Part shown: positions 15,842-23,731 of the stretch, in pieces | Numbering within the stretch: the first letter of the stretch is position 1 | How the letters are laid out: every line of letters starts with the position of its first letter | The notes under the pieces: generated by a model | Database searches by the model: none | The model's input: only the letters and a program-made list of their open reading frames with translations | Told to the model about the DNA's origin: nothing | Origin: Thiohalocapsa sp. | Lineage (GTDB): Bacteria; Pseudomonadota; Gammaproteobacteria; Chromatiales; Chromatiaceae | DNA: 35,533 bases | NCBI GenBank assembly: GCA_028277725.1 | Contig: JANQFX010000023.1 | Coordinates: forward strand, 1-35,533 | Reading direction: 5' to 3' | Program-made: the position numbers and the translations under genes

Positions 15842-16052
15842 GTGGGCATCCTCCAACTCTTGATGGGTTAGGGTCTGACGCGGGGTCGGTGCGTGTCAGT
15901 CGGTTCCTGCAGATTGGGAACCAGCGCAAGGGCCGACCGGGTCGTCGCGGGGCGATCTGACGCCGCCTCCGCGGTGCAGAGAATACTACAGGGCGGTCGG
16001 CGGAGCGTGCATCCCGGTGCTCGACGCCGACCAGCAGTCGGTCCGCGGGGCC
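15842..16052. promoter_or_regulatory. Upstream region of the sulfur-globule-like gene with an inverted repeat
   Basis: This 211-base gap between hypB and the Gly/Tyr-rich gene contains a perfect inverted repeat, GGTTCC at 15902-15907 and GGAACC at 15917-15922, with a nine-base centre. It lies about 60-80 bases upstream of the start and could be an operator. No clear sigma70 hexamers were found. Confidence 0.35.
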
Positions 16053-16997
16053 TCAGCCGTGGCTATGGCCGTGCGCATGCCCGTCGGCGTGCCGTCGCCC
16101 CTGTGCGTGCCCTGGTCCGCCGCTGTGGACCTCGTGGTGCTCGTGGTCGCCGTGGGAGTGGCCATGCCCGCCGTCGTGATGGCCACCATGCAGCAGGGCA
16201 CCGTCCGGCTGCAGTCCGGGACGGGCGCTGTTGCCGCGGGCGATGCGTTCGCGCTGCGCCCGCAGTTCGGCGCGCAGCCAGTCGAGCCAGGGCGCGAGGC
16301 CGTCGGCCGTGTCGCGAATGCTCAACGGCATGAAGGGCGCGACGCTGGCGAGGCCGCGCAGATACGCCTCGGCCCGGATAGGGTCGAAGTCGTCGAGCAC
16401 CGGCAGCAGGTCGGCCTTGCTGAGCAGTACCAGGTCGGCCGCGCGGAACATCACGGGATACTTGGCCGGTTTGTCGTCGCCTTCCGGCACCGACAGCAGC
16501 GTGACGTTGCGGTGGTGGCCCAGGTCGAAGCTCGCCGGGCAAACCAGATTTCCCACATTCTCGATGAACAACAGATCGATGCCGTCGAGGTCCAGGCGGT
16601 GCAGAGCGTCGTGCACCATGTGGGCATCCAGGTGGCAGGCGCTGCCGGTGGCGATCTGGATGGCCGGGACGCCCTTGGCGCGGATGCGTTCGGCGTCGTT
16701 CTCCGTCTCGAGGTCACCCTCGATGACGGCGATACGCAACTCGTCGCCGAGCGCCTCGATGGTCGCCTCCAGCAGGCTGGTCTTGCCGGCGCCGGGGGAC
16801 GACATGAGGTTCAGGGCGAGGACGCCGCGGGCGTCGAAGTGTGCCCGGTTGTGTGCGGCCTGGTGATCGTTCTCGCCGAGCAGGCTCTCCAGCACCTCCA
16901 CCGCGGCGCGCCCGTCCGGCGTGTGCTCGTGGCGGCCGCCGGGGCGGACCAGCTGTTCGTTGCCGGGTGTGATGTTGCAGCCGCAGGTGTCGCACAT
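16053..16997 (-). CDS. hypB: Hydrogenase nickel incorporation GTPase HypB
   Basis: HypB is the GTPase that, with HypA, delivers nickel to the large subunit of NiFe hydrogenases. The 314-residue product starts with the metal-binding MCDTCGC motif. The G domain follows, with P-loop SSPGAGKT at 66-73, GDLETENDAERI near 94-105, the metal-binding GSACHLDAHMVHDAL, IENVGNLVCPASFDLG and the SKAD guanine-specificity motif. Residues about 268-314 form a His-rich tail with 16 histidines. In many HypB proteins the His-rich stretch lies near the N terminus between MCxxCGC and the G domain; here it is at the C terminus. The gene follows hypA after 134 bases. Confidence 0.96.
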   Translation of the reverse strand: MCDTCGCNITPGNEQLVRPGGRHEHTPDGRAAVEVLESLLGENDHQAAHNRAHFDARGVLALNLMSSPGAGKTSLLEATIEALGDELRIAVIEGDLETENDAERIRAKGVPAIQIATGSACHLDAHMVHDALHRLDLDGIDLLFIENVGNLVCPASFDLGHHRNVTLLSVPEGDDKPAKYPVMFRAADLVLLSKADLLPVLDDFDPIRAEAYLRGLASVAPFMPLSIRDTADGLAPWLDWLRAELRAQRERIARGNSARPGLQPDGALLHGGHHDGGHGHSHGDHEHHEVHSGGPGHAQGRRHADGHAHGHSHG

Positions 16998-17025
16998 GCG
17001 TTCGCTCCAGGGGTGGCCTTGCAGG

Positions 17026-17051
17026 CCCCAAGTTTAGCAGCCAGCTTGGGC
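17026..17051. repeat. Inverted repeat between hypA and hypB
   Basis: CCCCAAG (17026-17032) and CTTGGGC (17045-17051) form a six-pair stem with a 12-base loop in the 134-base hypA-hypB gap, about 30 bases upstream of hypB. Possible roles are an operator or mRNA processing site. There is no T-run. Confidence 0.4.
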
Positions 17052-17131
17052 TTGATGCGCCACCCGGAGCGAGGTACGGATGCTGTATATTGGCTCGCGA
17101 GGGATGGGACGGTGCTGCGTCGAGTGGGGCG

Positions 17132-17515
17132 TTAGCCAGGTGGCTCCGGGTCCTTGGTAAGCCTGGGCTCCGGCAGTGTCAGCTCCAGGTTCGCCAGCAG
17201 CATCTCGTCTCCGCTCACCAGTCGGGTCTGCCAGTGCCCGCAGGCACCGCAGAGTAGGCGGTTCGGCAGGGCGTCCGTCTCTGCGCCGCAGCGAGTGCAG
17301 TGCACGCGCACCGGCGCGGGCTCGATGTCCAGCGCGGCGTCTTCGGCGATGCCACCGGCCGCGGCCAGCGGATAGGCATTGCGAAGTAGCTCGGCCTCGA
17401 CGCCGGACAGGGGGCCGATACGCAGCCGGATGCATTCGACTCGGGTGGCTCCATGCTCGGCGGCGATGCGCTGGACCTGTTCCAACAAGGACAGACAGAC
17501 CGATAGTTCGTGCAT
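17132..17515 (-). CDS. hypA: Hydrogenase maturation nickel metallochaperone HypA
   Basis: HypA binds nickel through its N-terminal Met-His-Glu and hands it to NiFe hydrogenase precursors with HypB. The 127-residue product starts MHELSVCLSLLEQV and has the structural zinc site CTRC (73-76) and CGAC (89-92). The middle part (IRLRIGPLSGVEAELL) is typical of the family. The ATG lies three bases after the stop of the DCC gene, so the two are almost certainly cotranscribed and perhaps translationally coupled. No hydrogenase structural gene is in the window. Confidence 0.95.
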   Translation of the reverse strand: MHELSVCLSLLEQVQRIAAEHGATRVECIRLRIGPLSGVEAELLRNAYPLAAAGGIAEDAALDIEPAPVRVHCTRCGAETDALPNRLLCGACGHWQTRLVSGDEMLLANLELTLPEPRLTKDPEPPG

Positions 17516-17518
17516 GGG

Positions 17519-17908
17519 TCAGCCGTGCGTCGACGTCGGATCGACGACGCAGCCGTCGGCGCCGCAGCGGCGCTTGAAACGCCAGTCCGCGAAGCGGGCG
17601 TAGACCAGGTCCAGCGGTCGCGTGAGGCGCAGGCCGCTCACCAGCCGCGCCAGCAGGCGGTAGCGGGGGAGTCGACGCCAGAGGGCGACGAAGGCGGGCA
17701 CGCCGGTCAGCATCTCCCCACCCGCGGCCTGCACGTGCAGGCGGCGCATGGCCGTCTCGGTGTCGAGCCCGGCCGCATCGAGCGCGGCGGCGTCGTGGGT
17801 GATGTCCACCCAACGGATGCGGTCGGTGCGATCCAGTCGGCGGTAGTGGGCGATTTCTTTGCTGCACAACGGACACCCTCCATCGAAGAAGGCGGTGAGC
17901 TCGGGCAT
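17519..17908 (-). CDS. DCC-family (DUF393) thiol-disulfide oxidoreductase-like protein
   Basis: A 129-residue protein of the DCC family (DUF393), with the defining FFDGGCPLCSKEI motif at residues 7-19 (Cys12 and Cys15), a thioredoxin-like strand-helix pattern, and a conserved C-terminal part (VYARFADWRFKRRC). The family is presumed redox active but its substrates are unknown. The frame is open well upstream, but the ATG at 17908 has a perfect GGAGGAA site and places the CxxC motif where expected. It leads the minus-strand hypA-hypB transcription unit. Confidence 0.85.
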   Translation of the reverse strand: MPELTAFFDGGCPLCSKEIAHYRRLDRTDRIRWVDITHDAAALDAAGLDTETAMRRLHVQAAGGEMLTGVPAFVALWRRLPRYRLLARLVSGLRLTRPLDLVYARFADWRFKRRCGADGCVVDPTSTHG

Positions 17909-18044
17909 GGGATTCCTCCAAATTGGCCTTTGTCTGCTTGCCTTACCCCTCGGCGTGCTGCATCCGGAGGGCGCGCCGCTTGGTTGGCGATGCTTGCTAT
18001 ATTGCGATACGACCCGACACCGCAACCGCGCGAGCCCACCGGAC

Positions 18045-18932
18045 ATGCACGCCTTGCCGAGCCCGATTTCCAACTCCCTGCTGGCGGCAATGGTGATCGC
18101 GCCCTTGTTGGTGCTGCTGACCGGCTGCTCCGGCATGCGCCTGGCCTACAGCAGTGCCGACTTCTTCATCGCCGGCTACGCGGACGACTATCTCGGTCTG
18201 GACGGCGGTCAGATGGAGCGTTGGTCGCCGGTGCTCGATGCCTCCTTGGCGCGCCACCGCGAGGAGGAACTGCCCTACCTCGCGGCCTTCTTCGACAGTG
18301 CCCAGCGCGACGCGCGTAAAGGGTTCAGTCGCACCGACGTGCGCTGCCTGATCGAACAGTTCGAGGTCATCTACGAGCGCCATTTCGAGTTGGCCGCAGG
18401 CGCCGTTGCGCCGCTGCTCGCGGACCTGGATCAGGCGCAGATCGCGCGCCTGGATCGAGAGTTCCGTGACGAGGCGCGCGAGGACGCCGAGGATGCAGCA
18501 CTGCCGGAGGCGGCCCGCGTGAACAAACGCGTCAAGCGCTATCGCAAGAATATGCGCTGGTGGGTCGGTGATCTCTCGGAGGCGCAGCTGGAGATCCTCC
18601 GCGAGGTGGTCACGGACTTTCCCGACAGCGCCGACTGGTATGCCTATCGCGACCGCAAGCGCCGTGAGCTGATTGGCCTCCTGCGCCGCGGGGCCTCGGC
18701 GGCCCGTATCGAGGCATTCCTGGTGGACTGGCTGGTGGACTACAGCGACATGCCGACCGCTCTGAACCGGTCGCGGGAACGGCTCCAGACCGGCATCGTC
18801 GAGCTGTTCGTTCGCATGGACCCCAGTTTCAGTGACGAACAGCGCCGACGGTTGGTCAAGCGCCTGACCTATCTGCGACGCGATTTCATGGCCCTGCAAC
18901 GTAAGCCGAGGATGGTCCCCGTGCCCTGCTGA
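18045..18932 (+). CDS. DUF6279-family lipoprotein
   Basis: A 295-residue probable lipoprotein. The signal peptide ends in a lipobox, LLTGC, with the lipidated Cys at residue 28; the mature part is alpha-helical and rich in charged residues. MRLAYSSADFFIAGYADDYLGLDGGQ after the lipobox and the repeated long helices resemble the DUF6279 lipoproteins of gammaproteobacteria, whose function is unknown. The frame is open to 17859, but the ATG at 18045 gives the signal peptide a normal form; its ribosome site is poor. It diverges from the DCC-hypAB operon over a 136-base gap and is followed by the 812-residue gene after 75 bases. Confidence 0.75.
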   Translation: MHALPSPISNSLLAAMVIAPLLVLLTGCSGMRLAYSSADFFIAGYADDYLGLDGGQMERWSPVLDASLARHREEELPYLAAFFDSAQRDARKGFSRTDVRCLIEQFEVIYERHFELAAGAVAPLLADLDQAQIARLDREFRDEAREDAEDAALPEAARVNKRVKRYRKNMRWWVGDLSEAQLEILREVVTDFPDSADWYAYRDRKRRELIGLLRRGASAARIEAFLVDWLVDYSDMPTALNRSRERLQTGIVELFVRMDPSFSDEQRRRLVKRLTYLRRDFMALQRKPRMVPVPC

Positions 18933-19007
18933 GCCCAACCGGCGTAGCGCGCCCCTGCGTGTCCGGTCGTTCGCGCGCGACTTCCCCAAGACCTCGGAGA
19001 TGTCCCC

Positions 19008-21446
19008 ATGACCGACCCCGTCGAGACACCGAGACGACCGCGCTGGCGCCGTTGGGGAGAGCAGCTGTGGTGCCGAGTCCTGCGGCTCGCACTGCCCTGG
19101 CGCCTCCTGGTGCTTGGACTGTTGGCGGTGCTGTTGTTGCATGCCTTCGGCCTCTTGTTGATCCCGTTCTGGCCCTTCACGACCCACGGCAAGATCTATG
19201 TCGACAGCCCGGAGGTCTACACTCGCGAGCGCCTGGTCAACGATCGCTACGACCAGGACTTCTGGTTGCGTCGGCAATTGCAATTGCTCGGCGAGGTGAC
19301 GCCCGAGGACCTGGCCTCCGGACGCTTCTATTCGCAGGCGGCGCTTGCCGTGAGCGGTACCGATGCCGATCCAGACCCAGCGCCCGTTGGGCCCGCGGAC
19401 GCCGAACCCAGGCTCGACGGGCTGGTGTTTCGGGATCGCTTTCAGGTGCTTTCGGGCATCCGCGACATGATTCGCCAGCAGATCCTCGAGAACATGCTCG
19501 ACGATCGCCACGACCTGACCGCCAACTCCATCTATGGGCTCAAGTTCGATACCACGGTCATCCCCGGCCACAACACCCGCGACCGGGCCTTCGTCGAGGT
19601 CACGGTGGTGCCTGAGGGGCCGTTCCTGGGCATGGCCTACGGCGACGGCGCCAAGGCCTACGTCGGTACCTTCTTGTGTAGGCAGGCACGCAGCCGGCGG
19701 CAGGACGCAGAGCAGGTTTGTGCCGATGTCGATGCCGAGGCGATCAGGCGCTACGAGGAGCAGTTCGATCTGTACCTGGCCTGGCTCGAGGACATCGAGA
19801 AGCGCATCAACACGACCGAGGCGTCGTTGGTCAAGAGTATCGCGCCCGATGCGCAGTGTAGCGGCGTCGCCGAGGAGCAATACGCGGAACTGATCAGCCG
19901 TACGCTGGACGTGGTGCTGGGGCTGCCGGAGAAGCGTTTCCTGCTCAACCATGTAGACCGGGCTTTCACCGCCGAGGCACGGCGCAGTGTGCCGACCGGC
20001 CAAGAAGAAGTGACGGCGTCGGAATCGAGGTCGATAGGCAAGCAGCTACGCCTTGATGACCCCTGGGCCAAGTTCATGACCATCACGGCGCAGCCAATGC
20101 GCGTGCCGGGCATCAAGCGCAACTGCAACATCCGGGTCGACTTCCGCGTGCGCACGTTGGATGAGAGCTACCTTGCGCGCGCGACGGATGTCACTGAGCC
20201 TGTACAGAGCCAAACCGACGGGCCCTGTTCGGAGCCCCTGGTCCCCATCGGTGGCACCAAGGACGGCCGCTGGCGGTTCTGGCTCGAGGAGTGGCGGTTC
20301 AAGGAACTGCTACAGAGGCGTTCGCCGTCGGAGTTTGCGCCTCGATACAGGCTCGCCGCGGCCGATCTGGACCTAATGCCAACACAGGATCCGGAGCAGA
20401 CCAAATTGTTCTTCGGCTGTCCGGATTGGGTCGTCGAGGGCGACAAGTGGCTCACCGTGCCGAGCGGATTCTTCAACTTCATCGACAGCATGACCGAGCA
20501 CGACGCCTATACCTACGCCGTGTTCCCGAAAAACGACGTGCTCGGCATGATCACCGATATGGCCGCCGCTGCCAACGCGAGGGGCGCCGGCGGCGCACTC
20601 GACCTCTCCCACCGCGTGGTGCGCAGCCGCACTGAGCCCGTATCCATCGGCTACGGCGGCGGCCCTAGTACCGCAGGCGATGCCGATCCAGGCAACCAGG
20701 GGATCAACTTCGGCTGGGTGATCGCCGCGTCGGGGGCGATGCAGCTCAGCCTGCGCACCCAGCTTGCCCTGGTGTCGGTGCCGGCGTGGACGGATCAGCT
20801 CATGGTCCACTTCCGCACCGGTTGGCTGGACCAGCGCGGTCGGCGTTACGCGGTCGACTCCTTGCCTGTCATGTCTATCCGCCTACCGCCCGACGTCGGC
20901 GCCCTGGACAGCATCTTCAGCAATCAGGGCTGGGTGTCCCCGGCGCCGCGCATCCAGGATGAGGCGATGGACCAGGCGGTCTATGTCGTCGCCGGCCGGA
21001 ACGCCAAGATACTCATCCCCGGCACCCGGTTATGGCGCAGCACGGCGGTGACGCTCGGCGCCCAGCAGGCGGATCGTATCCGGGTGCTGCCGAACATGGA
21101 GGGGATCATCGCCGAGTTTCAGCCTGTGGAGCTGCCCGCGGCCAAGTACACCCGGCGTCCGAGCGACGACACCGACCCGCGGGTGTCCGACTGCCCGCTG
21201 CCCATGCCGGCGAAGCGGACTGAGTTCCCGCCGAGCGTGGGTGTATTGCGCGCGGAGGGCGAGGGCTTTGTCGGCCAGGACGGCGCACCGCTGCACGGCG
21301 CGCCGGAGGGCTTGCACGCGCGCCCGGTGCGCTTACGGGTTTGGACCAGCGAGGGGGTGGCGCTGGCTGCGAGGCAGGTCTGTGTCGTCTTCGACCCGGA
21401 TACGCAGATCCGCGGCACGCTGCAGGAGGCGCCGCGTTCCCAATAG
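19008..21446 (+). CDS. Unrecognised 812-residue single-pass membrane-anchored protein
   Basis: I do not recognise this protein. It has a basic N terminus, one strong membrane helix at about residues 32-53, and a large region expected in the periplasm of about 750 residues with no repeats, no obvious catalytic motif and eight or so scattered cysteines (for example in NCNIRVDF and FFGCPDWV). A stretch from about 130 to 180 (FQVLSGIRDMIRQQILENML) is helical; the later part looks beta-rich. The start is supported by GGAG eight bases upstream. It follows the DUF6279 lipoprotein and may be cotranscribed. Codon use is like the neighbours, so it appears native. Confidence 0.85.
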   Translation: MTDPVETPRRPRWRRWGEQLWCRVLRLALPWRLLVLGLLAVLLLHAFGLLLIPFWPFTTHGKIYVDSPEVYTRERLVNDRYDQDFWLRRQLQLLGEVTPEDLASGRFYSQAALAVSGTDADPDPAPVGPADAEPRLDGLVFRDRFQVLSGIRDMIRQQILENMLDDRHDLTANSIYGLKFDTTVIPGHNTRDRAFVEVTVVPEGPFLGMAYGDGAKAYVGTFLCRQARSRRQDAEQVCADVDAEAIRRYEEQFDLYLAWLEDIEKRINTTEASLVKSIAPDAQCSGVAEEQYAELISRTLDVVLGLPEKRFLLNHVDRAFTAEARRSVPTGQEEVTASESRSIGKQLRLDDPWAKFMTITAQPMRVPGIKRNCNIRVDFRVRTLDESYLARATDVTEPVQSQTDGPCSEPLVPIGGTKDGRWRFWLEEWRFKELLQRRSPSEFAPRYRLAAADLDLMPTQDPEQTKLFFGCPDWVVEGDKWLTVPSGFFNFIDSMTEHDAYTYAVFPKNDVLGMITDMAAAANARGAGGALDLSHRVVRSRTEPVSIGYGGGPSTAGDADPGNQGINFGWVIAASGAMQLSLRTQLALVSVPAWTDQLMVHFRTGWLDQRGRRYAVDSLPVMSIRLPPDVGALDSIFSNQGWVSPAPRIQDEAMDQAVYVVAGRNAKILIPGTRLWRSTAVTLGAQQADRIRVLPNMEGIIAEFQPVELPAAKYTRRPSDDTDPRVSDCPLPMPAKRTEFPPSVGVLRAEGEGFVGQDGAPLHGAPEGLHARPVRLRVWTSEGVALAARQVCVVFDPDTQIRGTLQEAPRSQ

Positions 21447-21473
21447 GCGCCCATCCCGCCGCCTGACGCTGCG

Positions 21474-21749
21474 TCATCGGATGGTGGAGCCGCGGGTGCC
21501 GTCGCAGTAGCAGACTGAGCCGATGGGCTGAGGTTGCGGCAGCCCGCAGACGCCCTGGGGCGTCGAGCAGCGGGTACCGAAGTCGGCCTGTGCCAGCCGA
21601 TCTTCGACCGGCGTCCTCGCATCCTCGGCCGTAGGGCTTATCGTCATGCGAGGCACGTCGCCTGGGGGGTGCTGTGGAGGGAGCAGCACTGCGCTCAGGT
21701 AGCCGGCGCCGAAGACTGCAGCGAAGGCAATGAGTCGTCGGTTTTTCAT
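21474..21749 (-). CDS. Small exported or membrane-anchored Cys-rich-tail protein
   Basis: A 91-residue protein with an N-terminal hydrophobic segment (LIAFAAVFGAGYLSAVLL), a short linker and a C-terminal part with four cysteines (CSTPQGVCGLPQPQPIGSVC and CYC), suggesting a disulfide-rich periplasmic tail. I do not know its function. It converges on the 812-residue gene with a 27-base gap and lies downstream of the SoxW-like gene, a periplasmic thioredoxin that could act on such cysteines; this is speculation. Confidence 0.65.
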   Translation of the reverse strand: MKNRRLIAFAAVFGAGYLSAVLLPPQHPPGDVPRMTISPTAEDARTPVEDRLAQADFGTRCSTPQGVCGLPQPQPIGSVCYCDGTRGSTIR

Positions 21750-21803
21750 GACGATAGGAACTTCATCTGAAAAGCTGCCTGAAGTCTAGCACAGGGCTCA
21801 ATT

Positions 21804-21834
21804 GGCCCCGATCGTGCCTCTCATGAACGGGGCC
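21804..21834 (-). terminator. Stem-loop after the SoxW-like gene, possible terminator
   Basis: GGCCCCG (21804-21810) and CGGGGCC (21828-21834) form a perfect seven-pair stem with a 17-base loop, about 50 bases past the stop of the thioredoxin-like gene. There is no T-run, so it is only terminator-like. Confidence 0.35.
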
Positions 21835-21882
21835 GTTCGGTGGCTGGGTTCATCGACTGGCCGAGTCACTGACCGGTTCAGC

Positions 21883-22959
21883 TCAGAAGGCTTCCGAAAC
21901 ACGCCAGCGCTGGTAGTTGGGTTCGTCCAAGTAGGCTTTGCTTGAGATGTAATTGAGCACGTTGCGCAGCCGGTAGAAGCCCACCACCGAATCCACTCGC
22001 AGCAGCTCCCGACCGTGCTCATCGAAGAAGAGCAGCGAAGGCGTATAGAACAGCCCGAGTTCTTTTGCCCAGGCCTTCGCGGTCGTGCGCTCTCCGACTG
22101 GCGTCACCACCGGGGCATCCGACCAGATATCCAGTTGGACGCTGTCGAACTCGCCGAATTGGCGCAGGATCTCGTTCTGACGCAGGGCCTCGCCGTGCAG
22201 GACATCGCAGGCGTGGCAATCGCCCTGCTCGAAGAACACCGCCAGCGGCCGGTCACTGGGCATCTTGGAGCGGTCGAGGTTGTAGGGCGGCGGTTCGAAG
22301 AAGTCCTGATCGTTCAGGTCGCCCGCGTCGAACACCATGCGGTTGTCGCCACGGGCCAGGTAGTCGGCGAAGGACTCGTGCTGGTAGTGATCGTCGGCCA
22401 CATACTCCAGCGCGGCACGGAACTGGTAGGGAGGATAGTAGCCGCGCAGCCGCAGGGCCTCGGCGCCGGTCTCGTCGTAGAACACCAGCGATGGCGTGAA
22501 GTTGGTTTCCTCGCGTAGCGCGTAGTCGCGTTCTGTGAGGGTGGTGCCGTCGAGGTCGGTCACCTCGTCGATCCCCCAGATGTCGACGGGCACGATATCG
22601 AAGTGCGCGCGCGTGTAGTCGACGATGTCCGACATGCCGAAGTTGACGTCCATTAATTGGTGGCAGTAGGCGCAACGGCGCTGGCCGAAGTAGACGACCA
22701 GGTCCTTGCCCGCTGCCTTGGCAGCGGCGTGGTCGGTCTGCAGGTCCAAGAAGGGTTCGTTGAACCAGTTCGGGTACATGAGCGGGTCTTCGCGCGGGAA
22801 GTCGTCGAAGGCGGCGACCCCGTCGGGTGCTTGGGCGCCCCAGGCTGGCAGCGCCAGCATCAGCCCGATGAGTAGCCCAGCAGAGAAGCAGGCCGTGGCC
22901 CAGATCGAGTCGGCTGGGTTGGATCGACTGGTGCGCGTGGCGGCAGGGGAAAACGGCAT
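21883..22959 (-). CDS. Exported tandem thioredoxin-fold protein, SoxW-like
   Basis: A 358-residue periplasmic protein with a signal peptide (hydrophobic core near residues 24-39, cleavage near AWGA) and two thioredoxin-like domains. The first has CAYC at 96-99, the VDIWGIDEVTDLDG stretch typical of SoxW, and the cis-Pro in NFTPSLVFYD. The second has CHAC at 248-251, LDIWSDAPVVTP and YTPSLLFFDEHG. SoxW is the periplasmic thioredoxin that keeps SoxYZ-type sulfur carriers active; a disulfide reductase role in sulfur metabolism is therefore likely but inferred. The duplication of the module within one chain is unusual. Confidence 0.82.
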   Translation of the reverse strand: MPFSPAATRTSRSNPADSIWATACFSAGLLIGLMLALPAWGAQAPDGVAAFDDFPREDPLMYPNWFNEPFLDLQTDHAAAKAAGKDLVVYFGQRRCAYCHQLMDVNFGMSDIVDYTRAHFDIVPVDIWGIDEVTDLDGTTLTERDYALREETNFTPSLVFYDETGAEALRLRGYYPPYQFRAALEYVADDHYQHESFADYLARGDNRMVFDAGDLNDQDFFEPPPYNLDRSKMPSDRPLAVFFEQGDCHACDVLHGEALRQNEILRQFGEFDSVQLDIWSDAPVVTPVGERTTAKAWAKELGLFYTPSLLFFDEHGRELLRVDSVVGFYRLRNVLNYISSKAYLDEPNYQRWRVSEAF

Positions 22960-23057
22960 CTCGTCGTCTCTTTGGCTGATGTGGTGTCCGGCCGCTCGGG
23001 CCCCATGGTGCGGCGCTTGTTCGATGTCGTATGGCGATGGCCGGGTGGCCCCGCCGA

Positions 23058-23624
23058 TTAGGTCTTGGCCGACTGCGCGAAGGTGGGTTCGCGCAGCAGT
23101 CGATACACCAGCAGCAGGGCGGCCACCGAGCGCGCCTCCGTGAAGTCCTTGCGCCTGAGCAGGCCATCGACGTCGTCGAGGGGCCAGGGTACGGTCTCGA
23201 TGGGCTCCGGCTCGTCGCCCGGCAATGGCGCGGAATAGAGATCCCGCGCGAGCACGATCTGGGTGCCGTGCTGGATGTAGCCGGGGACGATGGTCACGCG
23301 GCGCAGGATTTCCAGTCGGCGCGCGCCGAAACCGAGTTCCTCGCGCAATTCTCGCTCGGCGGCGGCCAGCATCGGCTCGCCCTCATCGACCACGCCCTTC
23401 GGGAAGCCCAACTGGTAGTCGTCGCTGCCAGTGGCGTACTCGCGGGCGAGCAGCAGGGTGTCGTCGTCGCGCAGCGGTACGACCATGACCGAGTCGGCCC
23501 CGCCGAGCACGCGCTCGAAGGTGCGCCGCTGGCCGTTGGCGAATTCCAGGTCAACCGCCTCGATCTGGAAGATGCGCGAGCGGGCGGCGAGCCTGCGCTG
23601 GAGGATACGGGGCTTAGAACTCAT
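23058..23624 (-). CDS. nudE: ADP compounds hydrolase NudE
   Basis: NudE is a Nudix pyrophosphatase that cleaves ADP-ribose, Ap3A, NADH and related compounds. The 188-residue product aligns with E. coli NudE over its whole length (VARSRLF-like ARSRIFQIEAVDLEFANGQRR; REYATGSDDYQLGFPKG). The Nudix box GX5EX7REUXEEXGU is complete at residues 77-98, with E92, E95 and E96 present. It is divergent from yrfG over a 107-base gap, the same pairing as in E. coli. Confidence 0.94.
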   Translation of the reverse strand: MSSKPRILQRRLAARSRIFQIEAVDLEFANGQRRTFERVLGGADSVMVVPLRDDDTLLLAREYATGSDDYQLGFPKGVVDEGEPMLAAAERELREELGFGARRLEILRRVTIVPGYIQHGTQIVLARDLYSAPLPGDEPEPIETVPWPLDDVDGLLRRKDFTEARSVAALLLVYRLLREPTFAQSAKT

Positions 23625-23731
23625 CTGTGCATGCGCTCGGCTGAGGGTCGCTCTCGTACTTCGGTGCCGTTACTTCCAGTAAGCTGCGCCGCATTCTGCC
23701 AGTTTGAGCACGCAACGCCCAAGGTGCCCCG

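Noticed and set aside
16017..17135. A 372-codon open frame antisense to hypB
   Set aside because: hypB on the opposite strand is beyond doubt; this is a high-GC mirror frame.
17997..20003. A 668-codon open frame antisense to the DUF6279 lipoprotein and the 812-residue gene
   Set aside because: It mirrors real coding sequence on the plus strand with typical antisense composition and no recognisable domain.
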